Source: JABURQ01 sp029243145 (lineage in GTDB: Bacteria; Planctomycetota; Planctomycetia; Planctomycetales; Planctomycetaceae). From it: a stretch of 64,000 bases of DNA. The notes beneath the pieces are model-generated. The model saw nothing but the letters and a program-made list of their open reading frames with translations, had not been told where the DNA came from and made no database searches. The position numbers and the translations under genes are program-made. Shown in pieces: positions 1 to 8,754 of the stretch (position 1 is the stretch's first letter; every line of letters begins with the position of its first letter). Location: contig CBFHYX010000005.1 of assembly GCA_965660145.1 (NCBI GenBank), positions 186,001 to 250,000 on the forward strand, read 5' to 3'.

Positions 1-49
1 TTCCAACTTGCTGCGACACATTCAGCAGCGTGTATTGATGTATGGACAT
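1..49 (-). CDS. 5' end of an unidentified gene, cut by the window edge
   Basis: On the minus strand an ATG at 49 opens a frame that reads MSIHQYTLLNVSQQVG before the window ends. An AGGA ribosome binding site lies six bases before this ATG, which is the main support. It would be transcribed divergently from the glycosyltransferase at 246. Sixteen residues are too few to name a family, so the product is unknown. The call rests only on the binding site and an open, protein-like start. Confidence 0.5.
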   Translation of the reverse strand, partial: MSIHQYTLLNVSQQVG

Positions 50-245
50 AACTTTTCCTGATTCGAGCGTTAATAATGATGAAATTCTCAGGTGAGATTC
101 TGCGGACTCCCTCAATCTATCGAGACGACCTATCCTATCGGGCAAAAAATCGGGGATCCAATCCACTGGAGTCGCTTTTTTGAGGTGAAATCTGATAAAA
201 CGTACTCTTTATCAAAGTCTTTTTGGTCTCAATATTCGGTTCAAC

Positions 246-1151
246 ATGACAGAATCAGATTTTTCAGATGGCGATCACACCATGGATGCTGCGAATCTCG
301 GAGATGCCCATCAGACGACAGACGAGCCTTCTCCTCCCGATCAAGTGCGCCCATTTTCTCAGGATTGGCACGAACATCTCAAATTGACTATAGGTGAAGT
401 GGCCTGCCAACAACTTGGGTTTTATGCCATTCCCGACCACATCACGGTTTCGGTGGTGATACCCGTTTACAACGAAGAGGCAACGCTTGAAAAGATCCTC
501 GATCGGGTTTGCGCGGTTCCCATCCTTAAAGAAATCGTACTCGTGGACGACTATAGTATCGATGACTCTGCAAAAATCATCGAATCATTGAAAGAGAAAT
601 ACTCTGAAGACCCACTCAACACACTGAAATCCTATAATCACAGTCGCAACCGAGGAAAAGGTGCCGCCATCCGAACTGGTTTTGAAAACGTCACGGGCGA
701 TATCGTCATCATTCAAGATGCAGATCTTGAATACGATCCCTCGGAATACCCCCGCTTGATCCAACCAATTGTCGAAGGGCGTGCAGACGTGGTTTACGGA
801 AGCCGTTTCCTGGGCGATAAACCTCATCGTGTTCTTTATTATTGGCACTATCTGGGAAACAAATTCCTGACCATGTTGTCGAATTGTTTCACCAATTTGA
901 ATCTCACCGACATGGAGACCTGTTTCAAAATTTTTCGTAGAGAAGCCATTCAGGACATGCTGCCTACTCTGAAGCAGGATCGATTTGGAATTGAACCGGA
1001 AATCACAGCCAAAATCGCCCGTCGAAATTACCGGATTTATGAAATGTCGACGAGCTACTCAGGGAGAACCTACGATCAAGGAAAAAAAATTGGTTGGAGA
1101 GATGGATTCAAAGCCCTTTATTGCATCGTTCGCTATGGTTTCGCCGACTGA
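246..1151 (+). CDS. Family 2 glycosyltransferase, dolichyl-phosphate mannose synthase-like
   Basis: The 301-residue product has an N-terminal extension of about 65 residues and then a GT-A glycosyltransferase fold: VVIPVYNEE near residue 68, LVDDYSIDD near 97, GKGAAIRTGF near 138 and the metal/nucleotide-binding DADLEYDP near 156. DMETCFKIFRR and the GIEPEITAKIAR segment are typical of the DPM1-like branch that moves a sugar from a nucleotide to a polyprenyl phosphate or related acceptor. No membrane segment is visible, so it is probably cytosolic or peripheral. The first 55 or so residues are acidic and not conserved-looking. Donor and acceptor cannot be told from sequence. It is followed by ftsH after 133 bases. 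Confidence 0.9.
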   Translation: MTESDFSDGDHTMDAANLGDAHQTTDEPSPPDQVRPFSQDWHEHLKLTIGEVACQQLGFYAIPDHITVSVVIPVYNEEATLEKILDRVCAVPILKEIVLVDDYSIDDSAKIIESLKEKYSEDPLNTLKSYNHSRNRGKGAAIRTGFENVTGDIVIIQDADLEYDPSEYPRLIQPIVEGRADVVYGSRFLGDKPHRVLYYWHYLGNKFLTMLSNCFTNLNLTDMETCFKIFRREAIQDMLPTLKQDRFGIEPEITAKIARRNYRIYEMSTSYSGRTYDQGKKIGWRDGFKALYCIVRYGFAD

Positions 1152-1284
1152 CCCATTTGGCATACAATCAATCTATTGGCCGGATTGAAACCACCTTCAA
1201 CGTTCCCGCAATGCATCGATGACAAACTCGCATTAAGACTGGTCCCCAAGCCAATCGCGATGAATTGATAGAAAACTAGAGACT

Positions 1285-3321
1285 ATGGCATCCCAACCTG
1301 ATCCCCAAAAAAAATCAGAAAACTCTCCCGAACCCAAGAAACGTCCGCGTTCAGATTCTGATCACCAAGATGACGATCAGCGACCAGCGTTTCCCATTCC
1401 CTGGTTTCTTATCGTGGTTTTGGGTGGGATCCTGCTTTTTTACATGCTTCAGGAAAACCCACGCTCCCACGGCAACGCCATCACCTACGATTTCTTTCTC
1501 GCTCAGCTTGATGCAGACAATATCAAAACGGCAACGCTTCACAATAAGCTGAACTTGTTGACCGGAACCTGGAAAGAAGCCCCCAAAAACCCGACCAAGC
1601 CTGCGGAAATGTTGGCCAATGAGTTCAATGTCGAGCTCCCGGAATCAATCACTCAAGATAAGCAATTTATCGATTCGCTCATTGAAAGTGGAATTGAAAC
1701 ACGAGCCAAAACACCACAGGACGGTGGTGGAGAACTTCTGCTTCTGTGGATGCTCGGGCCGCTGATGATTATTGGCTTCCTCTGGTTCATGATGCGGAGA
1801 AATTCCGACCCCATGGGCGGTGGCGGAATGCTCGGGTCTTTCACCAAAAGTCCCGCCAAAAAATTTCGAGCCGACGATCAACAAACGACATTCGCCGATG
1901 TCGCCGGCATGGAGCAAGCCAAGCTGGAACTCATGGAAGTTGTCGAATTCCTGAAGACTCCTGAAAAATTTCAAAAACTCGGTGCAACAATCCCCAAGGG
2001 TGTTTTGCTGATGGGATCTCCCGGTACGGGAAAGACTCTGATGGCACGAGCCACAGCGGGAGAAGCCGGAGTTCCCTTTTACTCCATCAACGGCTCAGAA
2101 TTTATCCAGATGTTTGTCGGAGTCGGGGCGAGTCGCGTTCGCGACCTTTTCAAAACCGCCAAAGAAAATTCCCCCTGCATTTTATTCATTGATGAAATTG
2201 ATGCGGTCGGACGAGTTCGTGGTGCCGGTCTTGGTGGAGGGCATGACGAACGGGAACAGACCCTCAACCAAATCCTGAGTGAAATGGATGGATTCGAACA
2301 ATCAGAAGCGGTCATCGTCATCGCGGCAACAAACCGTCCCGATGTGCTGGATCCGGCATTGTTGCGTCCCGGCCGATTTGATCGCCATATCACCATCGAT
2401 AAACCGAGCAAAAAAGGGCGAGTCGGAATTCTCAAAGTTCATACCCGACACGTTCCACTCGATGATGATGTTGATCTCGAAATAATCGCGGGATCGACCA
2501 TCGGATTTTCCGGTGCTGAGTTGAAAAACCTGGTCAACGAAGCCGCCCTCAACGCAACTCGCAACGAGTCAACCCGTGTCACCAACGAAGACTTTGAATC
2601 GGCCCGAGATCGTGTCTTGATGGGAGTAGTCCGCGAGGAGACCCTGAATGAAGACGAGCGAGAATTTACGGCATATCATGAAGCCGGTCATGCCCTCATC
2701 TCTTGGCTGCTTCCTGAACTCGATCCTCTTCACAAAGTCACCATTGTCCCACGCGGCCGCGCACTGGGTGTCACTCAGTTGATGCCGAGCGAAGAACGAT
2801 TCAACATCGGCGAACGGAAACTGCACTCTCAGCTTTCGATGATGCTGGGGGGACGTGCTGCCGAAAAGCTGGTGTTTGATGAATACTCAGCCGGAGCAGA
2901 AGACGACCTCCGGCGAGCCACCGGACTCACACGTCGTATGGTGGCACATTGGGGGATGAGCGAAAAAATTGGGCCGGTCGCATTTCGACAAGGAGAAGAT
3001 CACCCGTTCTTAGGCAAAGAGATCCACGAACAACGTGAGTTTTCGGAAGAAACTGCACGCGAAATCGATATCGAAGTCCAACGCGTCCTCCAAGAATCGC
3101 AAATTCGCGCGACAGAAATTTTGGATAGCAACCGCGAAAAGCTTAACACCATCGCCAAAACACTTCTGGAAGACGAAACCCTCGATAGCGAGGCTGTGAC
3201 CAAGTTGATTGGCAGATCGGCTCAGGCAGAAGAAGCCGAGCAGAAAAAGTCCAAAACGGAAACGGTATCAACCAGAGAGAGCGAATCTACGGACGAGAGT
3301 GGACCCAAAGAAACGGAATAG
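1285..3321 (+). CDS. ftsH: ATP-dependent zinc metalloprotease FtsH
   Basis: Membrane-anchored AAA+ protease that degrades misassembled membrane proteins and some short-lived regulators. The 678 residues show a charged N-terminus, a first membrane helix (FLIVVLGGILLFYML, about residues 41-56), a periplasmic domain, a second helix (LLLWMLGPLMIIGFLWF, about 152-168), Walker A GSPGTGKT near 244, Walker B ILFIDEIDAVGR, the second region of homology ending in LLRPGRFDRHI, and the zinc site HEAGH near 465. The C-terminus is a charged Lys/Glu/Ser-rich tail of about 35 residues. The length is normal for the family. The ATG at 1285 gives the expected short cytosolic N-terminus, though no strong ribosome binding site precedes it. 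Confidence 0.97.
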   Translation: MASQPDPQKKSENSPEPKKRPRSDSDHQDDDQRPAFPIPWFLIVVLGGILLFYMLQENPRSHGNAITYDFFLAQLDADNIKTATLHNKLNLLTGTWKEAPKNPTKPAEMLANEFNVELPESITQDKQFIDSLIESGIETRAKTPQDGGGELLLLWMLGPLMIIGFLWFMMRRNSDPMGGGGMLGSFTKSPAKKFRADDQQTTFADVAGMEQAKLELMEVVEFLKTPEKFQKLGATIPKGVLLMGSPGTGKTLMARATAGEAGVPFYSINGSEFIQMFVGVGASRVRDLFKTAKENSPCILFIDEIDAVGRVRGAGLGGGHDEREQTLNQILSEMDGFEQSEAVIVIAATNRPDVLDPALLRPGRFDRHITIDKPSKKGRVGILKVHTRHVPLDDDVDLEIIAGSTIGFSGAELKNLVNEAALNATRNESTRVTNEDFESARDRVLMGVVREETLNEDEREFTAYHEAGHALISWLLPELDPLHKVTIVPRGRALGVTQLMPSEERFNIGERKLHSQLSMMLGGRAAEKLVFDEYSAGAEDDLRRATGLTRRMVAHWGMSEKIGPVAFRQGEDHPFLGKEIHEQREFSEETAREIDIEVQRVLQESQIRATEILDSNREKLNTIAKTLLEDETLDSEAVTKLIGRSAQAEEAEQKKSKTETVSTRESESTDESGPKETE

Positions 3322-3360
3322 CGCAGCGTTTCGATCAGTGAAAATGAAACGGAGAGATTT

Positions 3361-4416
3361 ATGCGTCTCAGCCAACTTGCATCAATTCTGATCAGTTTTC
3401 CGACACTAATTCTTCTCAGCACATGTCTCATTTACGCTGACAATCCTCCGACTTTTGTGGATGTGCCAGAGAAATTTCAGGTGGAGTTCAAAACACCCGC
3501 TGAAGAGCGACACGTCCCCGAACGTTTCCGGCTACCGACTCACACATTCCAAACGGACATCAAACCCTGGAAAACACGTGGTCCCGTCAAAGTTTTCAAA
3601 GTCACTTTTCCATCTCCTGTGACCACCGAAACCACCGTCAACAACACGGTTCACGGAGAATACTATCTTCCTGCCGGTGATGGCCCATTTCCGGCAGTCG
3701 TCGTGCTTCACATTTTGGGAGGAGAATTTCCTCTTTCTCAAGTGGTGGCGAATTCTTTAGCCCGTAAAAACGTGGCCGCATTATTTATCAAAATGCCCTA
3801 TTACGGCGAACGACGCGATCCCAAAATCCGTCGTCGGATGATTTCACGTGAACCCAAAGAAACAGTCGAGGGTATGACGCAAGCAGTGCTCGACATCCGC
3901 CATGCAGCAGCATGGTTACGATCTCGGCCAGAAGTCGACACCTCGCGACTGGGCATCACGGGCATCAGCTTAGGGGGCATCATGTCGGCACTCTCAGCCC
4001 CCGCAGAGCCAACCTTCCAAAAAGTTGCCATCTATCTTGGTGGTGGAAACCTGGCCGGAATTTTGTGGGAACTCGATCACTCAGAAGCCCGCACTTTTCG
4101 TGGACAATGGGAAGAGCAGGGAGGCACACGAGAATCATTCATTCAATTGATGAAGCCGGTTGACCCTGTCAACTATGGCCACCTGCTGAGAAACAGAGAT
4201 GTCCTGATGGTCGCCGCCCGGCAGGACAAAGTCGTCCCGCCGGCAGCCACCAAAGCTTTGCACGACTCCATCGGCGAGCAAGCAGAACTCATCTGGCTCG
4301 ATGCAGGCCATGTTGGTTCTGGTAAGTATTTGCTCAGCGAAATTGTACGAATTCAGGATTTTTTCACGGAGTGGAATCAAGAATCGCCAAATCAAAAAAC
4401 GACAGTGGCCGAGTAA
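3361..4416 (+). CDS. Secreted alpha/beta hydrolase
   Basis: A signal peptide (about residues 1-26, ending at IYAD) precedes an alpha/beta-hydrolase domain. The nucleophile elbow is GISLGG (about residue 202), the likely acid is in ARQDKVVPP and the catalytic His in DAGHVGS. The strand AVVVLHILGG forms the oxyanion region. The substrate is unknown; planctomycetes have many such dienelactone-hydrolase or acetyl-xylan-esterase-like enzymes. It starts 39 bases after ftsH, behind a GGAG-type site, and may be co-transcribed with it. The stop lies only two bases from the stop of the convergent cyclophilin gene, with no room for a terminator. Confidence 0.88.
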   Translation: MRLSQLASILISFPTLILLSTCLIYADNPPTFVDVPEKFQVEFKTPAEERHVPERFRLPTHTFQTDIKPWKTRGPVKVFKVTFPSPVTTETTVNNTVHGEYYLPAGDGPFPAVVVLHILGGEFPLSQVVANSLARKNVAALFIKMPYYGERRDPKIRRRMISREPKETVEGMTQAVLDIRHAAAWLRSRPEVDTSRLGITGISLGGIMSALSAPAEPTFQKVAIYLGGGNLAGILWELDHSEARTFRGQWEEQGGTRESFIQLMKPVDPVNYGHLLRNRDVLMVAARQDKVVPPAATKALHDSIGEQAELIWLDAGHVGSGKYLLSEIVRIQDFFTEWNQESPNQKTTVAE

Positions 4417-4418
4417 CC

Positions 4419-5786
4419 TTATTCCTCTTTCTTCTTTTCGGTTGATTCGGTCTTTTCTTCTGGCTTCTCAGTGGCTGGCTTCTCAGTGGCTGGCTTCTCA
4501 GTGGCCGGTTTCTCAGTGGCCGGTTTCTCAGTGGCCGGTTTCTCAGTGGCCGGTTTCTCAGTCGCCGGTTTCTCAGTCGCCGGTTTCTCAGTCGCCGGTT
4601 TCTCTTCGGCAGCTTTTTCTGCTTCAGGATCAGCGGTCGTCTCAGGCTTGTACTCATGATCCCGCTTGCGGACCACGGTCGCAGTCTCGATCACATCGTC
4701 TTTTTCAATGCCGCGAACAATCTCCAAGCCTTCCACAACTCGCCCAAATACTGTGTGATTGGATTGAGTCCCATTGTTGGGATTCAGATGCGGAGTTGGA
4801 AGATGCGTCACAAAGAATTGCGATCCCCCCGTATCACGCCCTGCATGAGCCATGCTCAACGATCCCGCAAAGTGAACACGGGCATTCTCGGCGAAACACT
4901 CACATTTAATGGTGTAACCTGGTCCGCCAAGTCCATCATCTTCAGGATTGTCGTTTTTGGTATTGGGGTCTCCGCCCTGAATCATGAAGTTAGGAATGAC
5001 ACGATGGAACTTGATTCCGTTAAAAAAACCACTCTCAACTAGTGAGATGTAGTTTGCCACGGTGTTAGGAGCTTCATTCTCGAATAATTCGATCAGAATC
5101 TTTCCTTTGTTGGTCGTCATCTCGACGCGGGGTAACTCTTCCCCTTCGGCGGCCTCCGCTTCTTTCGTTCTGACCTCTTGTTCTGACTTCCAGAGGTCCA
5201 CATATTTACGAGCGTAATCAAGGTAGCGACCACCCGTTTGGGGATCGAGTCCATTATTTTTTTCGGCCTTTGTCAGTAACTCGACAGATTTCTCAAAGTC
5301 CTGTTCCGCAAAATGAGCAGCCCCACCGATATTCAACACGGTCTCCGTTTCGTATCCAGCCTCGAGAAGCCGATCTGCCAGGGAGACTGCCTGAGCATAA
5401 TCACCGTCTCTCCAAGCCTGCTGCATCACAAACTCGGCCGCTTCCTGATTTTCGGCGTCCTGTTCGAGAATCTCGGCAGCCAGCTCGCTCATTTCAGGAG
5501 AAATCTGCAACAGAAACTCTTCGACAAGTGCCTGATATTCATCACGGATCGTTCGTTTCTGTTCAACCGGTGCAGATTCGAATGTTTCACGCAATTCAGC
5601 GAGTTTGACGGCAATTTCCATTTTTCGCGCAGAGAGCTTGTCCCATTCCGCTTTGACATCAACTGGAGCATCAGCCTTGGCTTCCGGCTTTGCGGGGGCT
5701 TCATCTTGCAACGCCCACGACATCTGTGAACCTAGCAATACGCAGCAAACGGTGAACATTGAGCGAGCAAAAAACGGGCGAAGCAT
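4419..5786 (-). CDS. Exported cyclophilin-type peptidyl-prolyl isomerase with ATEKP-repeat tail
   Basis: Signal peptide about residues 1-26, then an alpha-helical (TPR-like) N-terminal half to about residue 205, then a cyclophilin domain (VEMTTNKGKILIELFENEAP, GIKFHRVIPNFMIQGGDP, HAGRDTGGSQFFVTH, HTVFGRVVEG) up to about 375. The FHRVIPNFMIQGGD segment holds the catalytic Arg. The C-terminus is a Pro/Glu/Lys/Ala tail with nine exact ATEKP units. It should help fold proteins in the periplasmic space. The tail is encoded by a 15-bp tandem array (4462-4596) and is likely to vary in length between strains. Confidence 0.92.
   Translation of the reverse strand: MLRPFFARSMFTVCCVLLGSQMSWALQDEAPAKPEAKADAPVDVKAEWDKLSARKMEIAVKLAELRETFESAPVEQKRTIRDEYQALVEEFLLQISPEMSELAAEILEQDAENQEAAEFVMQQAWRDGDYAQAVSLADRLLEAGYETETVLNIGGAAHFAEQDFEKSVELLTKAEKNNGLDPQTGGRYLDYARKYVDLWKSEQEVRTKEAEAAEGEELPRVEMTTNKGKILIELFENEAPNTVANYISLVESGFFNGIKFHRVIPNFMIQGGDPNTKNDNPEDDGLGGPGYTIKCECFAENARVHFAGSLSMAHAGRDTGGSQFFVTHLPTPHLNPNNGTQSNHTVFGRVVEGLEIVRGIEKDDVIETATVVRKRDHEYKPETTADPEAEKAAEEKPATEKPATEKPATEKPATEKPATEKPATEKPATEKPATEKPATEKPEEKTESTEKKKEE
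4462..4596 (+). repeat. 15-bp tandem array, nine copies, inside the cyclophilin gene
   Basis: Nine 15-base units run without a break; on the plus strand each is a GGYTTCTCAGTSGCY variant. The units fall into three blocks of three: GGC...GTGGCT/C, GGT...GTGGCC and GGT...GTCGCC. The block order suggests stepwise duplication. The array encodes ATEKP on the minus strand and keeps frame, so copy number can change without breaking the gene. Confidence 0.95.
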
Positions 5787-5987
5787 AAGAATCCTCCTGA
5801 CAGGGTGATGTTTCCAGCAATTCTAGAATACTCATTCGCGAGAGAAAAGGGTTCCGGGACACCTTTCCTCGATCCGACCGAAACAGGTCTGGCGTGGTTG
5901 CGGCAGCATTTTGTAAAGAACTATAATAGAATATCACCTCGGAGCCTCTTTGACTCATCAGTAAGACTTCAATTTGGGAATTATGTC

Positions 5988-6395
5988 GTGCTCGTTCACA
6001 TGGAACTCTCGCGGATTATCATCAGCGAAATCGGAGACAAGCAAGCCATCTTCCTCAATGAGGTGGACGGTGATCGCGTCATGCAAATTGTAATCGGCTT
6101 CTTTGAAGCCACCAGCATTGACCGCCGAGTCTCGCACGACCCGCAACTCTCATTGGGACGACCGATGACCCACGAATTGATGAAATCGATCATTGACGAA
6201 CTGGGCGGCGAAGCGCAAGACATCGTCATCAACGAAATGGTCGAGCACACGTATTACGCTCGCATCCGCATCAAACAGGGCGAGGAAACCATCAAAATCG
6301 ATGCCCGCCCCAGTGACGCGGTCGCGCTGGCGATGCACTTCGACCCGCCACTTCCCATTTACGTTGACGAAGATGTTCTCGAACTGTCGGCCTGA
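5988..6395 (+). CDS. Bifunctional nuclease family protein (DUF151)
   Basis: Small 135-residue protein of the bifunctional nuclease/DUF151 family: MELSRIIISE, IFLNEVDGDRVMQIVIGFFEA, IKIDARPSDAVALA and LPIYVDEDVLE are family hallmarks. Plant and bacterial members have been reported to act on RNA and DNA; the role here is unknown. The frame stays open back to 5805, but the family usually begins a few residues before MELSR. A GTG at 5988 with GGGA eight bases upstream fits this; ATG at 6000 is the alternative. It is divergent from the cyclophilin gene and convergent with the NagB-like gene. Confidence 0.88.
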   Translation: MLVHMELSRIIISEIGDKQAIFLNEVDGDRVMQIVIGFFEATSIDRRVSHDPQLSLGRPMTHELMKSIIDELGGEAQDIVINEMVEHTYYARIRIKQGEETIKIDARPSDAVALAMHFDPPLPIYVDEDVLELSA

Positions 6396-6410
6396 GAGTC
6401 AGATCGTCCG

Positions 6411-7361
6411 TCAATTACATTCCGCTTCGAGTGGCCCCGCCAATTCCGTGAGGTAGAACAATCGTCCCGGCTGTGTGGGCATGAACGTCGAGGGGATCCA
6501 CGTCGAAGGCTTATGACGCAACGTCATCCATAATGACAATCCCTGCCATTGCATACCGCGTGAGAGAATCCCGTCGCAGCCTCCAATAATTTTATCGACA
6601 CCCAGAAAACATCCTGGACCAATCGTGTTGGCGTAGGCGGGAACCAGCGTCGTACGACTCTTGAAACTCGTGATCGCATTTTGCTCAATCGTGAGCGGAT
6701 GCAATTTTGCACCGATACGATGTGTGTCGGCTTTCCACGCTTTTTCACTCTCATACTCGGCGGCGAAATGTGGTTCCCAAAAAGCAATATGACAGACGCG
6801 CCCAATACCGAAAATGACCGCGTGCATCGCTCCATCTGCTTTTAATTCAGCGATTTTCTTACCATAGGTCGGCAGGTTTTTCTTGGTGGCAAAGTTTCTC
6901 TGTTTCTTGGGGACCGTCAATTTTCCCAGTGGTCCGTAAAACGCTTGTTCCATCGCATACTGAAACGCTCCAGTGTTGGTGGCCGGTAAGGTGTTCCCTT
7001 TTTCATCCGACCATTCATCCATATTGAAGCCATGCACATGTTTGCAGGAGACATTCCACTCGGTCAGAAAGTAGACGGCCCAGCGATACATCCCCATCGG
7101 GCCAACCGGCAGAATGACCGCCAACTCGCGATCTTCGTCGCGAGCCTGCTTGATCGTCATGGCGATTTCATGACCGAGCATCATGTCAAAATCCGCCACA
7201 GTCTCGCACGGAATCGGCTCAAACTTTTTATGCCACCAAGGCTGTCGCTTGGTAATTGTGCTCGGATCGTCATCGACACATTGATCGATCTTGGCCAGAT
7301 CCCATCCTGCAGGAAAGAAGTTTTCCATCAACGAGCCAGACAACGTACTTAACAAATCCAT
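6411..7361 (-). CDS. Glucosamine-6-phosphate deaminase-like protein
   Basis: A NagB/6-phosphogluconolactonase-fold protein of 316 residues. FNMDEW matches the catalytic Asp-bearing FNMDEY-type motif of glucosamine-6-phosphate deaminase, and AVILPVGPMGMYRWAV fits the sugar-phosphate loop. Canonical NagB is about 260 residues, so this belongs to a longer branch; the later active-site region (FGIGRVCHIAFWEP) departs from the GIGxDGHIAFNEP pattern, so activity on glucosamine-6-phosphate is not certain. ATG at 7361 has AGGA nine bases upstream; a longer frame reaches 7442 but lacks a good site. Confidence 0.8.
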   Translation of the reverse strand: MDLLSTLSGSLMENFFPAGWDLAKIDQCVDDDPSTITKRQPWWHKKFEPIPCETVADFDMMLGHEIAMTIKQARDEDRELAVILPVGPMGMYRWAVYFLTEWNVSCKHVHGFNMDEWSDEKGNTLPATNTGAFQYAMEQAFYGPLGKLTVPKKQRNFATKKNLPTYGKKIAELKADGAMHAVIFGIGRVCHIAFWEPHFAAEYESEKAWKADTHRIGAKLHPLTIEQNAITSFKSRTTLVPAYANTIGPGCFLGVDKIIGGCDGILSRGMQWQGLSLWMTLRHKPSTWIPSTFMPTQPGRLFYLTELAGPLEAECN

Positions 7362-7480
7362 GAAATCATTTCCTGTGGAGTCAATCAAAAACGAGGCAAT
7401 GCTATTGAACGCCATCACACTCCGATTTGTCACACATTGCAAGGTGTCGTTGAGAGATTACCCCTGATTCGGCACAGAAT

Positions 7481-8338
7481 TCATTTTACGATCTTCGCAC
7501 CGCGGGCTTTCATCCCATGCCAGAAACCATGAGGGTATTCCTCTGGCTGCGTGTACTTCGACAAATCGCGAACCGCAATCACCCGACAATTCTGCGACTT
7601 CAGAAACCGCATGTAAACCAAGAACTGTTCCTCGGGGGTATTGACCCACGGATGCTCCAGTTCCGGGACGCCGTGAAACTGGAGAATGACAAACTCGCCC
7701 GGCTTCCATTTCTTCACCGCCGCCATCACATTGTCGAGTTTCCAGGTTGGCCGCGCATCGGCGGTCGTCGGCAGAAACAACGGATGATCGAGTTTTGGAT
7801 CATACGTTGGTCCGTCTCCCACTTTGTAAGGTGATTCTGGTTCTGTTCCTCGACGAGCGAACAAAATGCCGTGTTCTTTGAGAATCGGCACCGCTTCTTC
7901 GCAGATGGCATTACCGGGCCATGCGAATGTGACCGGTTTGGGAATGCCGTGCTGCTTGCATTGTTCTTCGATACCCGTCAATTGCTCGTCGAGCTTTTGG
8001 TATGTTTTCGGCGTGATACCCAGATGATCGCGGGTGTGGTTGCCAATCTCGAATCCGTCATCGTGAAGCTGCTTGATCTCTCCCCACGTCATGTAGGCGT
8101 CTTTATTCGTTTTGAACGTGAAACCTTCGGTGATGTAGAAGGTCGCCCCAAAACCATGTTCCTTCAGGATTGGCCGCGCGATGGTGTACTGCGATTTCAC
8201 CGAGTCATCGAACGACAACACAACGATGGGGCGATGGTCGTCGGAAGTCTCAGTGCATTTTGGTTTCCCGGCATCTGCAAGAGAGACCAACAAACAGAGC
8301 AGAAGGGGAAGAGATGGGCAGAGTATGAATTTACGCAT
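7481..8338 (-). CDS. Exported polysaccharide deacetylase family protein
   Basis: Signal peptide about residues 1-23 (LPLLLCLLVSLADA), then a NodB-type polysaccharide deacetylase domain. VVLSFDDS near residue 40 carries the catalytic/metal Asp and GNHTRDH near 99 the metal His pair. FAWPGN and ILQFHGVPE are the expected later motifs. The family removes N- or O-acetyl groups from glycans; the substrate cannot be told. It lies 119 bases upstream of the NagB-like gene on the same strand, so a joint role in amino-sugar use is possible (inference). Confidence 0.87.
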   Translation of the reverse strand: MRKFILCPSLPLLLCLLVSLADAGKPKCTETSDDHRPIVVLSFDDSVKSQYTIARPILKEHGFGATFYITEGFTFKTNKDAYMTWGEIKQLHDDGFEIGNHTRDHLGITPKTYQKLDEQLTGIEEQCKQHGIPKPVTFAWPGNAICEEAVPILKEHGILFARRGTEPESPYKVGDGPTYDPKLDHPLFLPTTADARPTWKLDNVMAAVKKWKPGEFVILQFHGVPELEHPWVNTPEEQFLVYMRFLKSQNCRVIAVRDLSKYTQPEEYPHGFWHGMKARGAKIVK

Positions 8339-8754
8339 GACAAGATCTTAACCACGAATCAGACGAATGTCTCGAATGAATTTTTGGCCCTTGTGCGCGA
8401 GCACAAGGGATGCGTCCAAACAATATTGCTCGTCAAATGTGACTCGCTGCCAGCCCACATGCGCGAGCATGTGGGCTACGTTCTCGGCGACTTTGCGTCG
8501 AAATAGACCCACTTCTGTGAGTGGAAAGAAAAAAGGTCGGCCTCGACTGTCGTTTCGCGAGACAACACACACCCGGACGTACAGATAAGCCATCTATAGA
8601 GTTATCTCACAGGAATATCAGATTTTTGAGTGACCAAATGGGAGCACTCCTCGTTCTCTCACTAGGCTATTAATAGAAGAGTAACACTCGCTTCAAGCAA
8701 ACAATCGACACTTTCCTGTTTTTAAGGTTCATCATCTTGCTTCCCAAGATACCC
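8339..8754. other. Gene-free stretch between divergent genes
   Basis: Apart from the two CGCGAG-loop hairpins at 8388-8477 nothing codes convincingly here; the frames at 8348-8593 run through the hairpins. It should hold promoters for the divergent deacetylase and the gene at 8755, but no clear pair was recognised. Confidence 0.6.
8388..8477 (+). repeat. Two perfect hairpins sharing the loop CGCGAG
   Basis: The first has arms CCCTTGTG (8388-8395) and CACAAGGG (8402-8409); the second has AGCCCACATG (8452-8461) and CATGTGGGCT (8468-8477). Both have the loop CGCGAG. Stems differ but stay fully paired, and related hairpins with loop CGCAAG recur at 41.7-41.9 kb. The second is flanked by GTAG on the minus strand. 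Confidence 0.85.

Noticed and set aside
4462..4596. CRISPR-like appearance of the 15-bp repeats
   Set aside because: Units are contiguous with no spacers and keep the reading frame of a protein.
4301..4909. Plus-strand frames of repetitive Ser/Gln/Ala-rich protein (also 4471-4659)
   Set aside because: They are the reverse reading of the ATEKP array of the cyclophilin gene.
5805..5987. N-terminal extension of the DUF151 protein
   Set aside because: The 61 extra residues do not resemble the family, and a GTG with GGGA site lies at 5988.
8348..8593. Minus-strand 81-residue frame and plus-strand 73-residue frame
   Set aside because: Both read through the CGCGAG hairpins and show no domain.
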